Shown piece after piece: positions 31,978 to 39,453 of a DNA stretch of 39,962 bases (the stretch's first letter is position 1; each line of letters begins with the position of its first letter). The stretch is from positions 1 through 39,962 of the IMG/VR virus record IMGVR_UViG_3300017776_000044, one strand, 5' to 3'. The stretch comes from a virus. The translations under genes and the position numbers were made by a program. The notes beneath the pieces are model-generated. The model was not told where the DNA came from. It made no database searches and worked only from the letters and a program-made list of their open reading frames with translations.

Positions 31978-33621
31978 ATGGCCTATACACCAAACACGTA
32001 CAGTACGGACGGCAGCGTTCGTGATTTTAACATAACCTTCCCGTTCCTTCGGGAATCCGACGTGCGCGTAACTGTATTCGATAGCGCAGGTAATGAGCTC
32101 ACGGAAGCAGCGGACTATGATGTAGCCGTGCAGAAACCGGACGCGTCGTTTCAGATACGCTTAGTGCAAAACGGAACGATTAATAACCTTGGTGGTGGGA
32201 CAGCACTTGCGGCTGGAAGCACAGTTACAATTAGCCGCGCTACAGACATTTCGTCTCTTGTCACAGTGTTCCAGGACGGCGCGTCGCTGCGAGCAGACGA
32301 CATTAACGCGCTCATTACGCAGATTAACTTTGCGCTTGCTGAGTTTGGCCAGAACACTACGTCTGCCTTGGGCAAAAACATTACTCAAACAGCGTGGGAC
32401 GCGACAAGCCTGCGCATCACGAACCTCGCGCAGCCCACCGCAAACAACGACGCTGTGCGCAAAGTCGATGTAGACAGCGGCATTGGGCCAGCCATCACGA
32501 CCGTGGCCGGAATCGCGAGCGACGTGACAAGCGTGGCGAGCGGCACGGATACCAGCGGCAGACTGCACCGCCTCAACATCGAGGACGTGGCTGACGACTT
32601 AAACCTTGGCGTGAACAGTGACATTACGACAGTTGCGACCGACATTCGCACCGGTGGTAACAACCACGTTCAAGCCGTCAGCAACAGCATCGCAAACGTG
32701 GACATCCTCTCCGGCAACGACACGGATGGCACGGCGCATCTGGTCAACATAGAGACTGTTGCGGAAGACCTGACTGGCACCAACACTATCGGCACAGTCG
32801 CGGGGTCCATCGCGAACGTCAACACACTGGCAGGCAACGATGCAGGCGGCACAGCCCACCTCACGAACATCAGCGGCCTCGCGCCTCAAGCCACTAACAT
32901 CGGTACGCTAGCGACTGGCACTGATAGCGGAGGCACTGCGTACCTGACGCATCTTGCTAACGCGGCGACAAACGCGGCAGCAGCGAACGCGGCGCTTGAG
33001 GCGTTCAACAGAACGTACCTCGGAGCCTACAGCGCGGACCCTACGGTGGACGGTAACGGAGACGCGCTGACTGACGGCGACCTGTACTTCAACAGCGCGA
33101 CAAACAATCTGAAGTTCTACGACGCGGGTAACGGCGTGTGGATCACGCTCAACAATGCCGTCCAAGTTAACTCGGCTGCGACGCTCAGCGCGGTCGGCGA
33201 CGCAAACTTTGGCACACTGGCTGAAGACGACTTCATTGTTCGCGACGGCAGCAACCCGGCCAAGTGGGTAAACAAGACGCCTGCCCAGTCGCGCTCAGCA
33301 TTGGGGCTTGGCACGGCGGCAGTGCAAAACGTAGACGCCTTCGCGACAGGCGCAGAAGGCAACCTAGCATCCTCCGCGCTGCAACCAAACGCAGCAGCAG
33401 ACTTTGGGTCGCACGCTATCAAGTACAGCAATGTTTATAGCACCCTTTCTGACCTGCAAGCCGTAAGTGCCAGCACCTACCACGGCATGTTCGCGCACGT
33501 TCATGCGACAGGCAAAGGCTACTTTGCTCACGCGGGTAACTGGGTGGAACTAGCAAATCAAACTGACGTTAGCGACAAGGCCACTTCAGGCTTCGCCATC
33601 GCAATGTCCATAGTGTTTTAA
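31978..33621 (+). CDS. Tail fibre protein with T7 gp17-type N-terminus
   Basis: 547 residues. The N-terminal 130 (YSTDGSVRDFNITFPFLRES ... DDINALITQINFALAE) match the virion-anchoring domain of T7 gp17. Residues about 165-345 hold four imperfect repeats of about 40 residues with the pattern V..la.GtD..GtaHL.NIe..A. The part about 345-390 (GDLYFNSATNNLKFYD) is a common fibre element, and the C-terminus is a short receptor-binding region. Trimeric host-recognition fibre. Bases from about 32400 on are visibly richer in G and C than the neighbouring virion genes. No chaperone-type autocleavage motif is seen. Confidence 0.9.
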   Translation: MAYTPNTYSTDGSVRDFNITFPFLRESDVRVTVFDSAGNELTEAADYDVAVQKPDASFQIRLVQNGTINNLGGGTALAAGSTVTISRATDISSLVTVFQDGASLRADDINALITQINFALAEFGQNTTSALGKNITQTAWDATSLRITNLAQPTANNDAVRKVDVDSGIGPAITTVAGIASDVTSVASGTDTSGRLHRLNIEDVADDLNLGVNSDITTVATDIRTGGNNHVQAVSNSIANVDILSGNDTDGTAHLVNIETVAEDLTGTNTIGTVAGSIANVNTLAGNDAGGTAHLTNISGLAPQATNIGTLATGTDSGGTAYLTHLANAATNAAAANAALEAFNRTYLGAYSADPTVDGNGDALTDGDLYFNSATNNLKFYDAGNGVWITLNNAVQVNSAATLSAVGDANFGTLAEDDFIVRDGSNPAKWVNKTPAQSRSALGLGTAAVQNVDAFATGAEGNLASSALQPNAAADFGSHAIKYSNVYSTLSDLQAVSASTYHGMFAHVHATGKGYFAHAGNWVELANQTDVSDKATSGFAIAMSIVF

Positions 33622-33636
33622 AGATAGGAATCAAAC

Positions 33637-34008
33637 ATGCCGAACATTACCAAAGTCACCAGTCTGCAAGGCGAGACCGTCAACGGACAGGCCACGACAA
33701 CGACAGCCTACAGCCTTAGCGGTGTGGCTGACGACACGGGCACCCCTCTCTACACCACGCTGAAAACCAACCTGCTGCTGGTGGCTAACCCGCACGCCAG
33801 CACAGACGCAGTCGCAACCATTAGCTTTACCCCAAACGGCGGCGCGGCGCGCAATCTTGCAGTCGTCACCATCCCTGCACAGGCCTCGCTCGATGTGCTG
33901 AGCGGCCCACTCTACGTCAACGCAAGTGACGCCCTAGGAGTAGCAGTCACCGGCACTAACGTGGACGTGACGGTTAGCTACGAGAAGTTGATGAACAGCG
34001 AGGACTAG
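33637..34008 (+). CDS. Hypothetical fibre-region structural protein
   Basis: 123 residues, Thr/Val/Ala-rich, probably all beta (LLLVANPHASTDAVATISFTP; VVTIPAQASLDVLSG; NVDVTVSYEKL). AGGAATC precedes the ATG. It lies between fibre and the glycine-rich proteins, with similar GC-rich composition. Probably a small baseplate/fibre accessory or a head decoration; not assignable. Confidence 0.7.
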   Translation: MPNITKVTSLQGETVNGQATTTTAYSLSGVADDTGTPLYTTLKTNLLLVANPHASTDAVATISFTPNGGAARNLAVVTIPAQASLDVLSGPLYVNASDALGVAVTGTNVDVTVSYEKLMNSED

Positions 34009-34013
34009 CAACC

Positions 34014-34808
34014 ATGGGACGCAAACATCAGTTCATCGGCGGAATCATCGGGGCCAGTCCGTTAGCGCCTCCACCCTCAATCGACGTTTTAGTCGTAGGT
34101 GGCGGCTCGGCTCGGACACGCCTTCTTGGGGCTGTGTCCTACGCGAGCGGCGGTAACGGGGGTTCTGTGGTCCGCAGGACTTCTTTCAGTGCTGAGTTGG
34201 ATGCTGTTTACGCCGTCACTATCGGTGCAGGGGCCACTTCACTTAACGGCACCTCTAATATCGGCAATCACCTTAATGCGGACGGAGGTTCCACGAGTTT
34301 TGGGACGCTTACGGCTGCTGGGGGCGTTGGGTTATACTCAAACCACTTAGCCAATGCAAATTACACCAACAAGACCAGCGCCGACATTGACGGTGTGGTC
34401 AGCTCTTACAGCGCAGCGGCAGACGGGGGGTCGCTAAATACACGGGGTGCAAGAGGCTCAGGTGCTGGGGGTTCAGCGACAGGGTCTGTGCCGGGGGCGG
34501 CATACGGATATTCGGTAAACGGTACGGACGTGAACACCAACATCAGCGCGGGTGGGAACTGGAGCACATACGGATCCACCGCCAGCTCGGTATCCACCAG
34601 TGGCACACCTTATGGCCGTGGCGGGCAAGGGGGTCACAACGTCGCCTGTCCCGGCGGAGACGGGGTTGTTTACGTCGCGTATCCTACCTCTTCGATCAGC
34701 TCTTATGTCTGGACTGGTGCCACCTCCGACCTGACGCCAATAACGTCGGTTGCTGATTACACCGTCCTACGGATCACCGGAGACGGCAACTTTAGTGTGG
34801 CCGCATAG
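34014..34808 (+). CDS. Glycine-rich adhesin-like protein 1
   Basis: 264 residues. The strand IDVLVVGGGSA at residues 23-33 opens a glycine-rich domain that runs to GDGVVYVAYPTSS (about 217-229), the same beginning and end that mark phage glycine-rich tail domains. Between them are Gly/Ser/Asn/Thr loops. The last 35 residues form a separate beta end. Likely a receptor-binding tip, comparable in principle to polyglycine-loop adhesins of other tailed phages. Shine-Dalgarno is weak (GAGGA), so translation may depend on the upstream gene. Confidence 0.75.
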   Translation: MGRKHQFIGGIIGASPLAPPPSIDVLVVGGGSARTRLLGAVSYASGGNGGSVVRRTSFSAELDAVYAVTIGAGATSLNGTSNIGNHLNADGGSTSFGTLTAAGGVGLYSNHLANANYTNKTSADIDGVVSSYSAAADGGSLNTRGARGSGAGGSATGSVPGAAYGYSVNGTDVNTNISAGGNWSTYGSTASSVSTSGTPYGRGGQGGHNVACPGGDGVVYVAYPTSSISSYVWTGATSDLTPITSVADYTVLRITGDGNFSVAA

Positions 34809-34817
34809 GAGAGCGAT

Positions 34818-35825
34818 ATGACAAAAGACATAATCACAAGCGGCGTCTTCAGCCTCGGGTCACTCGGCGGTGACGGGGCTTCAACCACACGTCCAACACG
34901 GCGCTGGGGTGGGATCACCGGGCGGTCTCTGGTGGATACCTCGACCGACATCGAGTACATCATCGTCGGCGGAGGCGGTGGTGGCGGTGGCTATCACGGC
35001 GCTGGCGGCGGTGGCGGCGGCGTACTGTATGGCACGGCAACGCCCACTACATCATTTGCACTAACTGTTGGTGATGGCGGTGCTCGCAACGCTAATGGCG
35101 GAGACTCTGAGGCGCTTGGTCTGACTGCGATTGGGGGCGGTTCTGGTGGCGCAGGATCTGACAGCGGCGGCGATGGTGGCTCAGGCGGCGGTCGTGGCGG
35201 CTGGACTGGTAGTTTTTCAATCGGCCTCGGGACTGCTGGCCAAGGCTATAATGGCGGTGATTTTATCCAAGTTATTGCCAGTCCACCCGCTGGCGTAGGC
35301 GGCGGCGGCGGCGGTGCTGGTGGCGTAGGCGTCGATGCAGGGTCCAATCGGGCTGGCTCAGGGGGCATCGGCCTAACAAACGCATTCCTAAACACGCTGC
35401 AATACGGCCAGTATTCTGGCGGAAACTACTACGTCGCTGGCGGCGGCGGTGCTGGTGGTTGGCAAAGTGAGAGCGTTTTGCAAGGTAATGGCGGCGTTGG
35501 TGGTGGCGGTCGAGGCGGCTACGGCAGCAGCACCAACTACCAAAGCGGCACCAACGGCTTTGGCGGCGGCGGTGGCGGCAAGCAGCAGAATACAAGCGTA
35601 TCTGGTGCAGGGTCCGGTGGCTCAGGCGTTGTAATCCTGCGCTACCCAAGCACCGCTACGCTAAGCATCCCCTCAAGCTTAACTTACACGCATGATGACA
35701 CGACAGTCGCAGGATTTACGATCACCACATTCACAGGTGGCACTGGTACTGTAGAGGTGGCATCCGGCGGCCTCCAAACGACCGGCGTGATGAGCCTCGC
35801 CGAACACTACCAAACAAAAATCTAA
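34818..35825 (+). CDS. Glycine-rich adhesin-like protein 2
   Basis: 335 residues, about a third Gly. The glycine-rich domain starts at IEYIIVGGGGGGGG (about residue 49) and ends at GSGVVILRYPSTATLS (about 272-287), with many runs of three to seven Gly. This suggests packed polyglycine helices or exposed loops. The N-terminal 45 residues probably attach to the tail, and the C-terminal 45 form a short beta domain. It is a paralogue in plan, not in loop sequence, of the preceding gene. The GGN repeats in the DNA favour slippage and variation. AGGAGAGCG precedes ATG. Confidence 0.8.
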   Translation: MTKDIITSGVFSLGSLGGDGASTTRPTRRWGGITGRSLVDTSTDIEYIIVGGGGGGGGYHGAGGGGGGVLYGTATPTTSFALTVGDGGARNANGGDSEALGLTAIGGGSGGAGSDSGGDGGSGGGRGGWTGSFSIGLGTAGQGYNGGDFIQVIASPPAGVGGGGGGAGGVGVDAGSNRAGSGGIGLTNAFLNTLQYGQYSGGNYYVAGGGGAGGWQSESVLQGNGGVGGGGRGGYGSSTNYQSGTNGFGGGGGGKQQNTSVSGAGSGGSGVVILRYPSTATLSIPSSLTYTHDDTTVAGFTITTFTGGTGTVEVASGGLQTTGVMSLAEHYQTKI

Positions 35826-35835
35826 GGAAATCAAT

Positions 35836-36045
35836 ATGTTAGACACGACGAAAAACTGGTACGCTAGCAAGACAGTATGGGCCGTACTGGTCATGCTGGG
35901 AAGCGTCGCGGCGCGCAACGCCGGGATCGACCTCGGGCCTTTTGAGGACGAGATCAGCGGCCTGATTCTGGATGGCGTCGCGCTTGTCGCTGGGGCTGTG
36001 GGCCTGTGGGGTCGCGTGGTTGCGACTACTAAGCTGACCGGCTAA
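35836..36045 (+). CDS. Holin-like membrane protein
   Basis: 69 residues with the common phage pattern NWYASKTVWAVLVMLGSVAA at the N-terminus and a second hydrophobic segment LILDGVALVAGAVGLWGRV near the C-terminus, giving two probable spans. Proteins of this type in marine and enterobacterial podoviruses are annotated as holins; it would form the membrane lesion for lysis. AAGGAAATC precedes ATG. It is far from the lysozyme-spanin cassette but in the place of T7 holin gene 17.5. Confidence 0.8.
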   Translation: MLDTTKNWYASKTVWAVLVMLGSVAARNAGIDLGPFEDEISGLILDGVALVAGAVGLWGRVVATTKLTG

Positions 36046-36050
36046 CGGAG

Positions 36051-36311
36051 ATGACCGACGTGACTGAAGAAGAAATTGCAACAATCGCAAGGAATGCAGC
36101 GACGCAAGCAGTTGAGGAAACTCTGCGTCGATTGAATCTTAACGATGACGAAAGTGGGCAAGACGTGCACGATTTACGCGAGCTACTTTCGTCCTGGCGC
36201 AGCGCAAAGCGAACTATGTGGACGACCGTTGTTCGCAGCTTCACGCTGTTTGCTTTGGGCGCAATTGCTTTGGGCGTCGTTATGCAATTTCGCAAGAATC
36301 TAGGAGACTAA
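36051..36311 (+). CDS. Single-span membrane protein next to holin
   Basis: 86 residues: a charged helical N-terminal 50 (EEEIATIARNAATQAVEETL; DVHDLRELLSSWRSAKRT) and one C-terminal membrane span (about 63-80, SFTLFALGAIALGVVM) ending in a few basic residues. It could be a holin partner, an antiholin or an unrelated membrane protein. It starts six bases after the holin stop with CGGAG in between, and is followed immediately by the small terminase gene. Confidence 0.7.
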   Translation: MTDVTEEEIATIARNAATQAVEETLRRLNLNDDESGQDVHDLRELLSSWRSAKRTMWTTVVRSFTLFALGAIALGVVMQFRKNLGD

Positions 36312-36312
36312 A

Positions 36313-36537
36313 ATGACAGACAGTACCGAGCATCTGCAAGAGTTGCACAGCGCTTTGGCTAGTGATCTTCTTGCGCGTATTCAATCCGGCGAGGCTACCG
36401 CGCAAGAACTAAGCGTGGCTGTTAAGTTTCTTAAAGACAATCACATAGAAGCAATAGCTACACCGGATAACGATCTTGGGAAACTAATGGCCCACGCCCC
36501 AATCTTTGACGACGACGGCCCTGCAACATTTAATTAG
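36313..36537 (+). CDS. terS: Terminase small subunit (T7 gp18-like)
   Basis: 74 residues, close in size to T7 gp18 (89). HLQELHSALASDLLARIQSGEATAQELSVAVKFLKDNHIEA is the recognisable helical core of the small subunit in T7-like phages of marine bacteria. It should recognise the concatemer and activate the large subunit. AGGAG lies before the ATG. Its place, between lysis membrane proteins and TerL, agrees. Confidence 0.82.
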   Translation: MTDSTEHLQELHSALASDLLARIQSGEATAQELSVAVKFLKDNHIEAIATPDNDLGKLMAHAPIFDDDGPATFN

Positions 36538-36546
36538 GATTTTACC

Positions 36547-36675
36547 ATGAGCCTTTACAAAAACATCAATGCTCGAAAAAAAGCTGGCACAAGCCGCAGT
36601 AAAAAAGACAGCACGGTGTCTGCTAAATCTTACAAGCAGATGAAAAACAAAACCGGCGGTTTTCGCAAAAAGTAA
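36547..36675 (+). CDS. Small basic conserved phage protein
   Basis: 42 residues, starting MSLYKNINARKKAG and ending in FRKK, with about a third Lys or Arg. Very similar short proteins (M-G/S-LY-x-N-I-x-A-x-K/R..., with a Lys-rich end) are found beside terminase genes in many marine podoviruses and siphoviruses; no function is known. AGGATTTTACC precedes the ATG, and it begins nine bases after the small terminase stop. Confidence 0.75.
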   Translation: MSLYKNINARKKAGTSRSKKDSTVSAKSYKQMKNKTGGFRKK

Positions 36676-36676
36676 A

Positions 36677-36704
36677 ACCCCGCGCCTGGGTGGAAGCGCG
36701 GGGT
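36677..36704 (-). terminator. Perfect hairpin upstream of TerL, terminator-like on the minus strand
   Basis: ACCCCGCGC (36677-36685) pairs perfectly with GCGCGGGGT (36696-36704), loop ten bases. On the + strand no T-run follows. On the minus strand the stem is followed by TTTTACTTTTT-like sequence (from the A-run at 36667-36677). So it has the form of an intrinsic terminator for antisense transcription. On the + strand it could act as an RNA processing or stability element. Confidence 0.55.
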
Positions 36705-36798
36705 CAACTAGGGAGGAGGAAGCGACAAAACAAACCGTGTGGGAGAACACAACTTTTTAAGCGAGGCCTCTTAATAAACGTACGAAAGCGCATGAGAT

Positions 36799-38460
36799 TT
36801 GTCAACGGATGTATTCAAAAAAGATTTTCGCAAGTTCCTCTGGCTTGTTTGGCAGCACATTGGTTTGCCCGACCCAACGCCAGTCCAGTACGACATAGCG
36901 AATTACATTCAGGGCGGGCCGAAGCGAAGCATTATTCAAGCGTTTAGAGGTGTCGGCAAATCATACGTAACAAGCGCCTACTCTGCGTGGATTTGGCTTA
37001 ATGATCCTAACGCTAAGGTATTAGTTGTATCCGCAAGCAAAGAGCGCAGCGACGCCTTCTCCACGTTTACTCAGCGCATTATCTCAGAGCTACCTATTAC
37101 GCAGCATTTGCAGCCGAGTATCGAGCAGCGAAACAGCAAGGTTGCCTTTGATGTTGGCCCCGCGACTGCAAGCCACGCACCTAGCTGTAAGTCTGTAGGC
37201 ATCACGGGCACTATCACCGGGTCACGCTGCGATTACTTAATTGCAGATGACGTAGAGGTTCCGAACAACAGCGCGACGCAACTGATGCGCGACAAACTCA
37301 GCGAGCTAGTCAAAGAGTTTGACTCAGTGCTTTCGCCAGGTGGCCGCATCATATACCTGGGCACGCCGCAAACAGAAGACAGCTTGTACACGCGGCTGCA
37401 AGAACGCGGCTATAGCACGCGGATTTGGCCTGCGTTGAAGCCTAGTGAGAACGAGGAAGTTGGCTACGGTGGCACGCTTGCGCCGTACATCAGTCAGCTT
37501 GACGCCCCCGCTGGTAGCACCGTGGACCCGCATCGTTTCTCCGAGACAGACCTGGCCGAACGACAAGCAAGCTACGGTAAAGCCGGGTTTGCCTTACAGT
37601 TCCAACTCAGTACAAGCATGTCGGATGCTGATCGTTATCCGCTAAAGATGCGCGATGTTCTTTTCATGCCGCTTGACCCCGAGACAGCGCCAATGAGTCT
37701 GACGTGGGGTCCGATTGACGACCGCATGATACGACACGTGCCGAACGTGGGAATGAAAGGTGACGGCATGTACGAGCCTATGGCCGTCAGCACAGTCACC
37801 AGCCCGTATACCGGAAGCGTCATGGCGATTGACCCCAGCGGACGCGGCGCTGACGAAACCGGATACGCCGTCGTCAAGATGCTTAACGGCTACCTGTTCG
37901 TTCACGAATGCGGTGGGCTCAAAGGTGGTTACGACGAAGAGACTTTGGGCATCCTGGCAAGCATTGCAGAACGCAATAAGGTCAACGCGGTCATCACTGA
38001 GTCCAACTTTGGTGACGGCATGTTTACCGAACTGTTCCGCCCGGTGCTTCATCGTTCTCACAAATGCTTGGTCGAAGAGGTACGACACAGCAAACAGAAA
38101 GAGCGCCGCATGATTGACACCTTGGAGCCGGTCATGATGCGCCACAAACTTGTAGTGGACCCGAAGGTGGTCGAGACGGATTACCGCTCAGCTAACGCGT
38201 ATGAGGCCACTCAAAGATTAAGCAAGATGCTCATCTACCAGATGACGCGATTGACCTCCGAGCGAGGCGCACTGCGGCACGATGATAGAATCGACGCGCT
38301 TAGCATCGCAGTGGCGTACTGGTCCGAACAGATGGCGGTGGATGAAGCAAAAGGTATAGCCCGTCAGAAACAAGAAGCTTTAGACAACGAGCTACGCAGC
38401 TTCATAAAGCTAGCGGGGAAACACGCGCCCCGGCCACGCTGGGTGGATACCTCTAGGTAA
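36799..38460 (+). CDS. terL: Terminase large subunit (T7 gp19-like)
   Basis: 553 residues (T7 gp19: 586). ATPase: Walker A RGVGKS (50-55), Walker B LIADDVE (Asp150, Asp151, Glu153), coupling motif YLGTPQTED. Nuclease: AIDPSGRGADETG, VITESNFGDG and the C-terminal DDRIDALSIAVAYW supply the acidic metal ligands. It cuts concatemers and pumps DNA through the portal. An in-frame TGA at 36793-36795 excludes a longer form, so the start is TTG 36799, without a clear Shine-Dalgarno; two nearby ATGs are out of frame. The 123-base leader has a strong hairpin and a GGGAGGAGG run. Confidence 0.95.
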   Translation: MSTDVFKKDFRKFLWLVWQHIGLPDPTPVQYDIANYIQGGPKRSIIQAFRGVGKSYVTSAYSAWIWLNDPNAKVLVVSASKERSDAFSTFTQRIISELPITQHLQPSIEQRNSKVAFDVGPATASHAPSCKSVGITGTITGSRCDYLIADDVEVPNNSATQLMRDKLSELVKEFDSVLSPGGRIIYLGTPQTEDSLYTRLQERGYSTRIWPALKPSENEEVGYGGTLAPYISQLDAPAGSTVDPHRFSETDLAERQASYGKAGFALQFQLSTSMSDADRYPLKMRDVLFMPLDPETAPMSLTWGPIDDRMIRHVPNVGMKGDGMYEPMAVSTVTSPYTGSVMAIDPSGRGADETGYAVVKMLNGYLFVHECGGLKGGYDEETLGILASIAERNKVNAVITESNFGDGMFTELFRPVLHRSHKCLVEEVRHSKQKERRMIDTLEPVMMRHKLVVDPKVVETDYRSANAYEATQRLSKMLIYQMTRLTSERGALRHDDRIDALSIAVAYWSEQMAVDEAKGIARQKQEALDNELRSFIKLAGKHAPRPRWVDTSR

Positions 38461-38500
38461 ACATGGAGATTCTACAGACGTAGTGAGAACACGACGCTTA

Positions 38501-38683
38501 TGCAGGCGAAGCAAAAGCTTGGCGATTGCGCACTGAAAGTCGTGCCAAAGAAACGAACATAAAAGAGCAGACCTTAAGGCTTAAGCTCTTAGTTTATACT
38601 TAGTGATTAAGCTTTATGTTTTATAAGGATTTTCTTTGGCTAGACTTTCAGTGCGCAATCGTCACGTTCTAGCTACGCCTGTA
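38501..38683. repeat. 53-bp imperfect inverted repeat with AT-rich centre
   Basis: Arms 38501-38553 and 38631-38683 are exactly equal in length and pair symmetrically. The inner block is 19 bp perfect (38523-38541 with 38643-38661), then two mismatches and ten more pairs (GCCAAAGAAA). The outer block pairs TGCAGGCGAAGC with GCTACGCCTGTA (two mismatches), and the two blocks are joined by a partly paired eight-base stretch. The 77-base centre is AT-rich and contains AAGAGC...GCTCTT and TTTATA words. It could form a cruciform, a long RNA hairpin, a replication origin element or a packaging/terminal signal. Confidence 0.85.
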
Positions 38684-38710
38684 TTACGCCAAGCTCCTGC
38701 TACGCCTGCA
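38672..38710. repeat. Direct repeat GCTACGCCTG
   Basis: GCTACGCCTGTA (38672-38683) and GCTACGCCTGCA (38699-38710) are 27 bases apart, differing in one base. The first copy is part of the right arm of the large inverted repeat. The second pairs even better with the left arm (TGCAGGCGAAGC, one mismatch), so two alternative foldings are possible. Confidence 0.6.
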
Positions 38711-39019
38711 CAAATCGCCATGTGCTTAAACTCGGGCAGAAGCTCTAAGTACCGGGGGTCAAACTAGGCGATTCTCGCGCTCATGTCAAATCGCTTTTGA
38801 TACAAAAATGTGAACGCTAGTTCTAAGAGAGCGGCGCGTCGTGACCCCCCTCTGCCCCCCTGTTTGCCTCTTGTTTTGCCCACGTCCCACGAATAAACCT
38901 AGCGATTACAGCACGGTAACACGCATTGTTAGTGCGTTGTGCATGCCGTGGGGCACGATATGGGCACCTAGACGCATACAATAGTACGTAAGTGTTAGCG
39001 CGGGCCCCATGTCCACATT

Positions 39020-39099
39020 CACGTTAACCTGGGCGCTTGCCTGGGGCGTACCTGGTCAGTGTGTCGTATGCGTACCCGCATGTTTTCTCTCACGTTAAC
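39020..39099. repeat. Direct repeat TCACGTTAAC
   Basis: Two exact ten-base copies at 39020-39029 and 39090-39099, 70 bases apart. The second ends two bases before the TTGACT box. Possible binding sites for a host or phage factor at the early promoter. Confidence 0.5.
39068..39081. promoter_or_regulatory. Palindrome ATGCG-TACC-CGCAT upstream of early promoter
   Basis: A perfect inverted repeat with the same TGCG-N4-CGCA core as those at 1217, 2157 and 39155. It lies 20 bases upstream of the -35 box at 39102, so with 39155 it brackets that promoter. Candidate operator. Confidence 0.45.
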
Positions 39100-39101
39100 G
39101 A

Positions 39102-39130
39102 TTGACTTAACGCAAATAAGAAAATAAGGA
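39102..39130 (+). promoter_or_regulatory. Candidate host sigma70 early promoter
   Basis: TTGACT (39102-39107), 17 bases, then TAAGGA (39125-39130). The -35 is good, the -10 weak, the region between AT-rich. It is the best host-type promoter in the non-coding region and points at the early genes from 39190, as expected for transcription before the phage polymerase is made. Confidence 0.45.
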
Positions 39131-39154
39131 AGCTAACAGCGGGGGCGCAATCGG

Positions 39155-39183
39155 TGCGTTCACGCATTTAACCAATAGGGAGA
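39155..39183 (+). promoter_or_regulatory. Palindrome plus TAGGGAGA element before early genes
   Basis: TGCGTTCACGCA (39155-39166), eleven bases, then GGGAGA (39178-39183). The same arrangement with the same spacing is at 39926-39954; the two share TGCG..CACGC..TTAA.CA.TAGGGAGAA. The end (CAATAGGGAGA) recalls the initiation region of T7-type promoters (ATAGGGAGA). It may be a phage RNA polymerase promoter, an operator, or both; GGGAG also serves as Shine-Dalgarno for the ATG at 39190. Confidence 0.5.
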
Positions 39184-39189
39184 AACACA

Positions 39190-39453
39190 ATGTCACAGCA
39201 ATGCACGGGGGGAAGCATAATGGTTTACGAAATGAAGCTGAAGCTACGCCATGCCGCTAGGCACGATTATGTAGACTACATGCGACGCGAGTTTGCGCGG
39301 TATGGGTTTACGCGTTCGCCACTTACAAATAGTCAAATAGTGCACTGCTGGCGTGCGGGTCTAGACTTTGAGCGCTGTCATGGCGTGGGCTGTGACGTGA
39401 ACAGCGGGTACACGTTTTGGCGTGCCGTTGAAGTGAACGGGGGGCAAGCGTAA
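39190..39453 (+). CDS. Hypothetical early protein
   Basis: 87 residues (MSQQCTGGSIMVYEMKLKLR...), basic, with several His and Cys (HCWRAGLDFERCHGVGCDVN) but no clear metal-binding spacing. Start ATG 39190 has AGGGAG at a good distance; an in-frame ATG at 39220 lacks one. First gene after the non-coding region. Its stop overlaps the next ATG (TAATG). Family unknown. Confidence 0.65.
   Translation: MSQQCTGGSIMVYEMKLKLRHAARHDYVDYMRREFARYGFTRSPLTNSQIVHCWRAGLDFERCHGVGCDVNSGYTFWRAVEVNGGQA

Larger units (their letters stand above)
38461..39189. other. Long non-coding region, likely genome-end / early control region
   Basis: 729 bases with no credible gene (only frames under 20 codons). It holds a 53-bp inverted repeat, direct repeats, a C-rich tract (38844-38880), an 8-bp inverted repeat GGGGGTCA (38754-38761) / TGACCCCC (38842-38849), many ACGCA/TGCGT words, a host-like promoter and a palindrome/GGGAGA element. 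In T7-like phages the terminal direct repeats and early host promoters lie exactly here, between the large terminase gene and the first early gene. The physical end of the virion DNA is therefore expected within it, though no exact boundary can be read. Confidence 0.7.

Noticed and set aside
32500-32960. Repeated DNA words in the fibre gene as an insertion sequence or mobile repeat.
   Set aside because: They encode in-frame protein repeats of about 40 residues; no terminal inverted repeats or transposase.
34975-35600. GGN-rich repeats as a tandem-repeat locus or CRISPR.
   Set aside because: They are codons of polyglycine in one open frame, without regular spacers or a constant repeat.
36735-36757. 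GTGT-GGGAGA-ACAC followed by CTTTTT as an intrinsic terminator before TerL.
   Set aside because: The stem is only four base pairs; too weak to call as a terminator on its own.
38612-38668. Short frame MFYKDFLWLDFQC... inside the large inverted repeat.
   Set aside because: Only 18 codons; it covers the right arm of the repeat and has no independent support.
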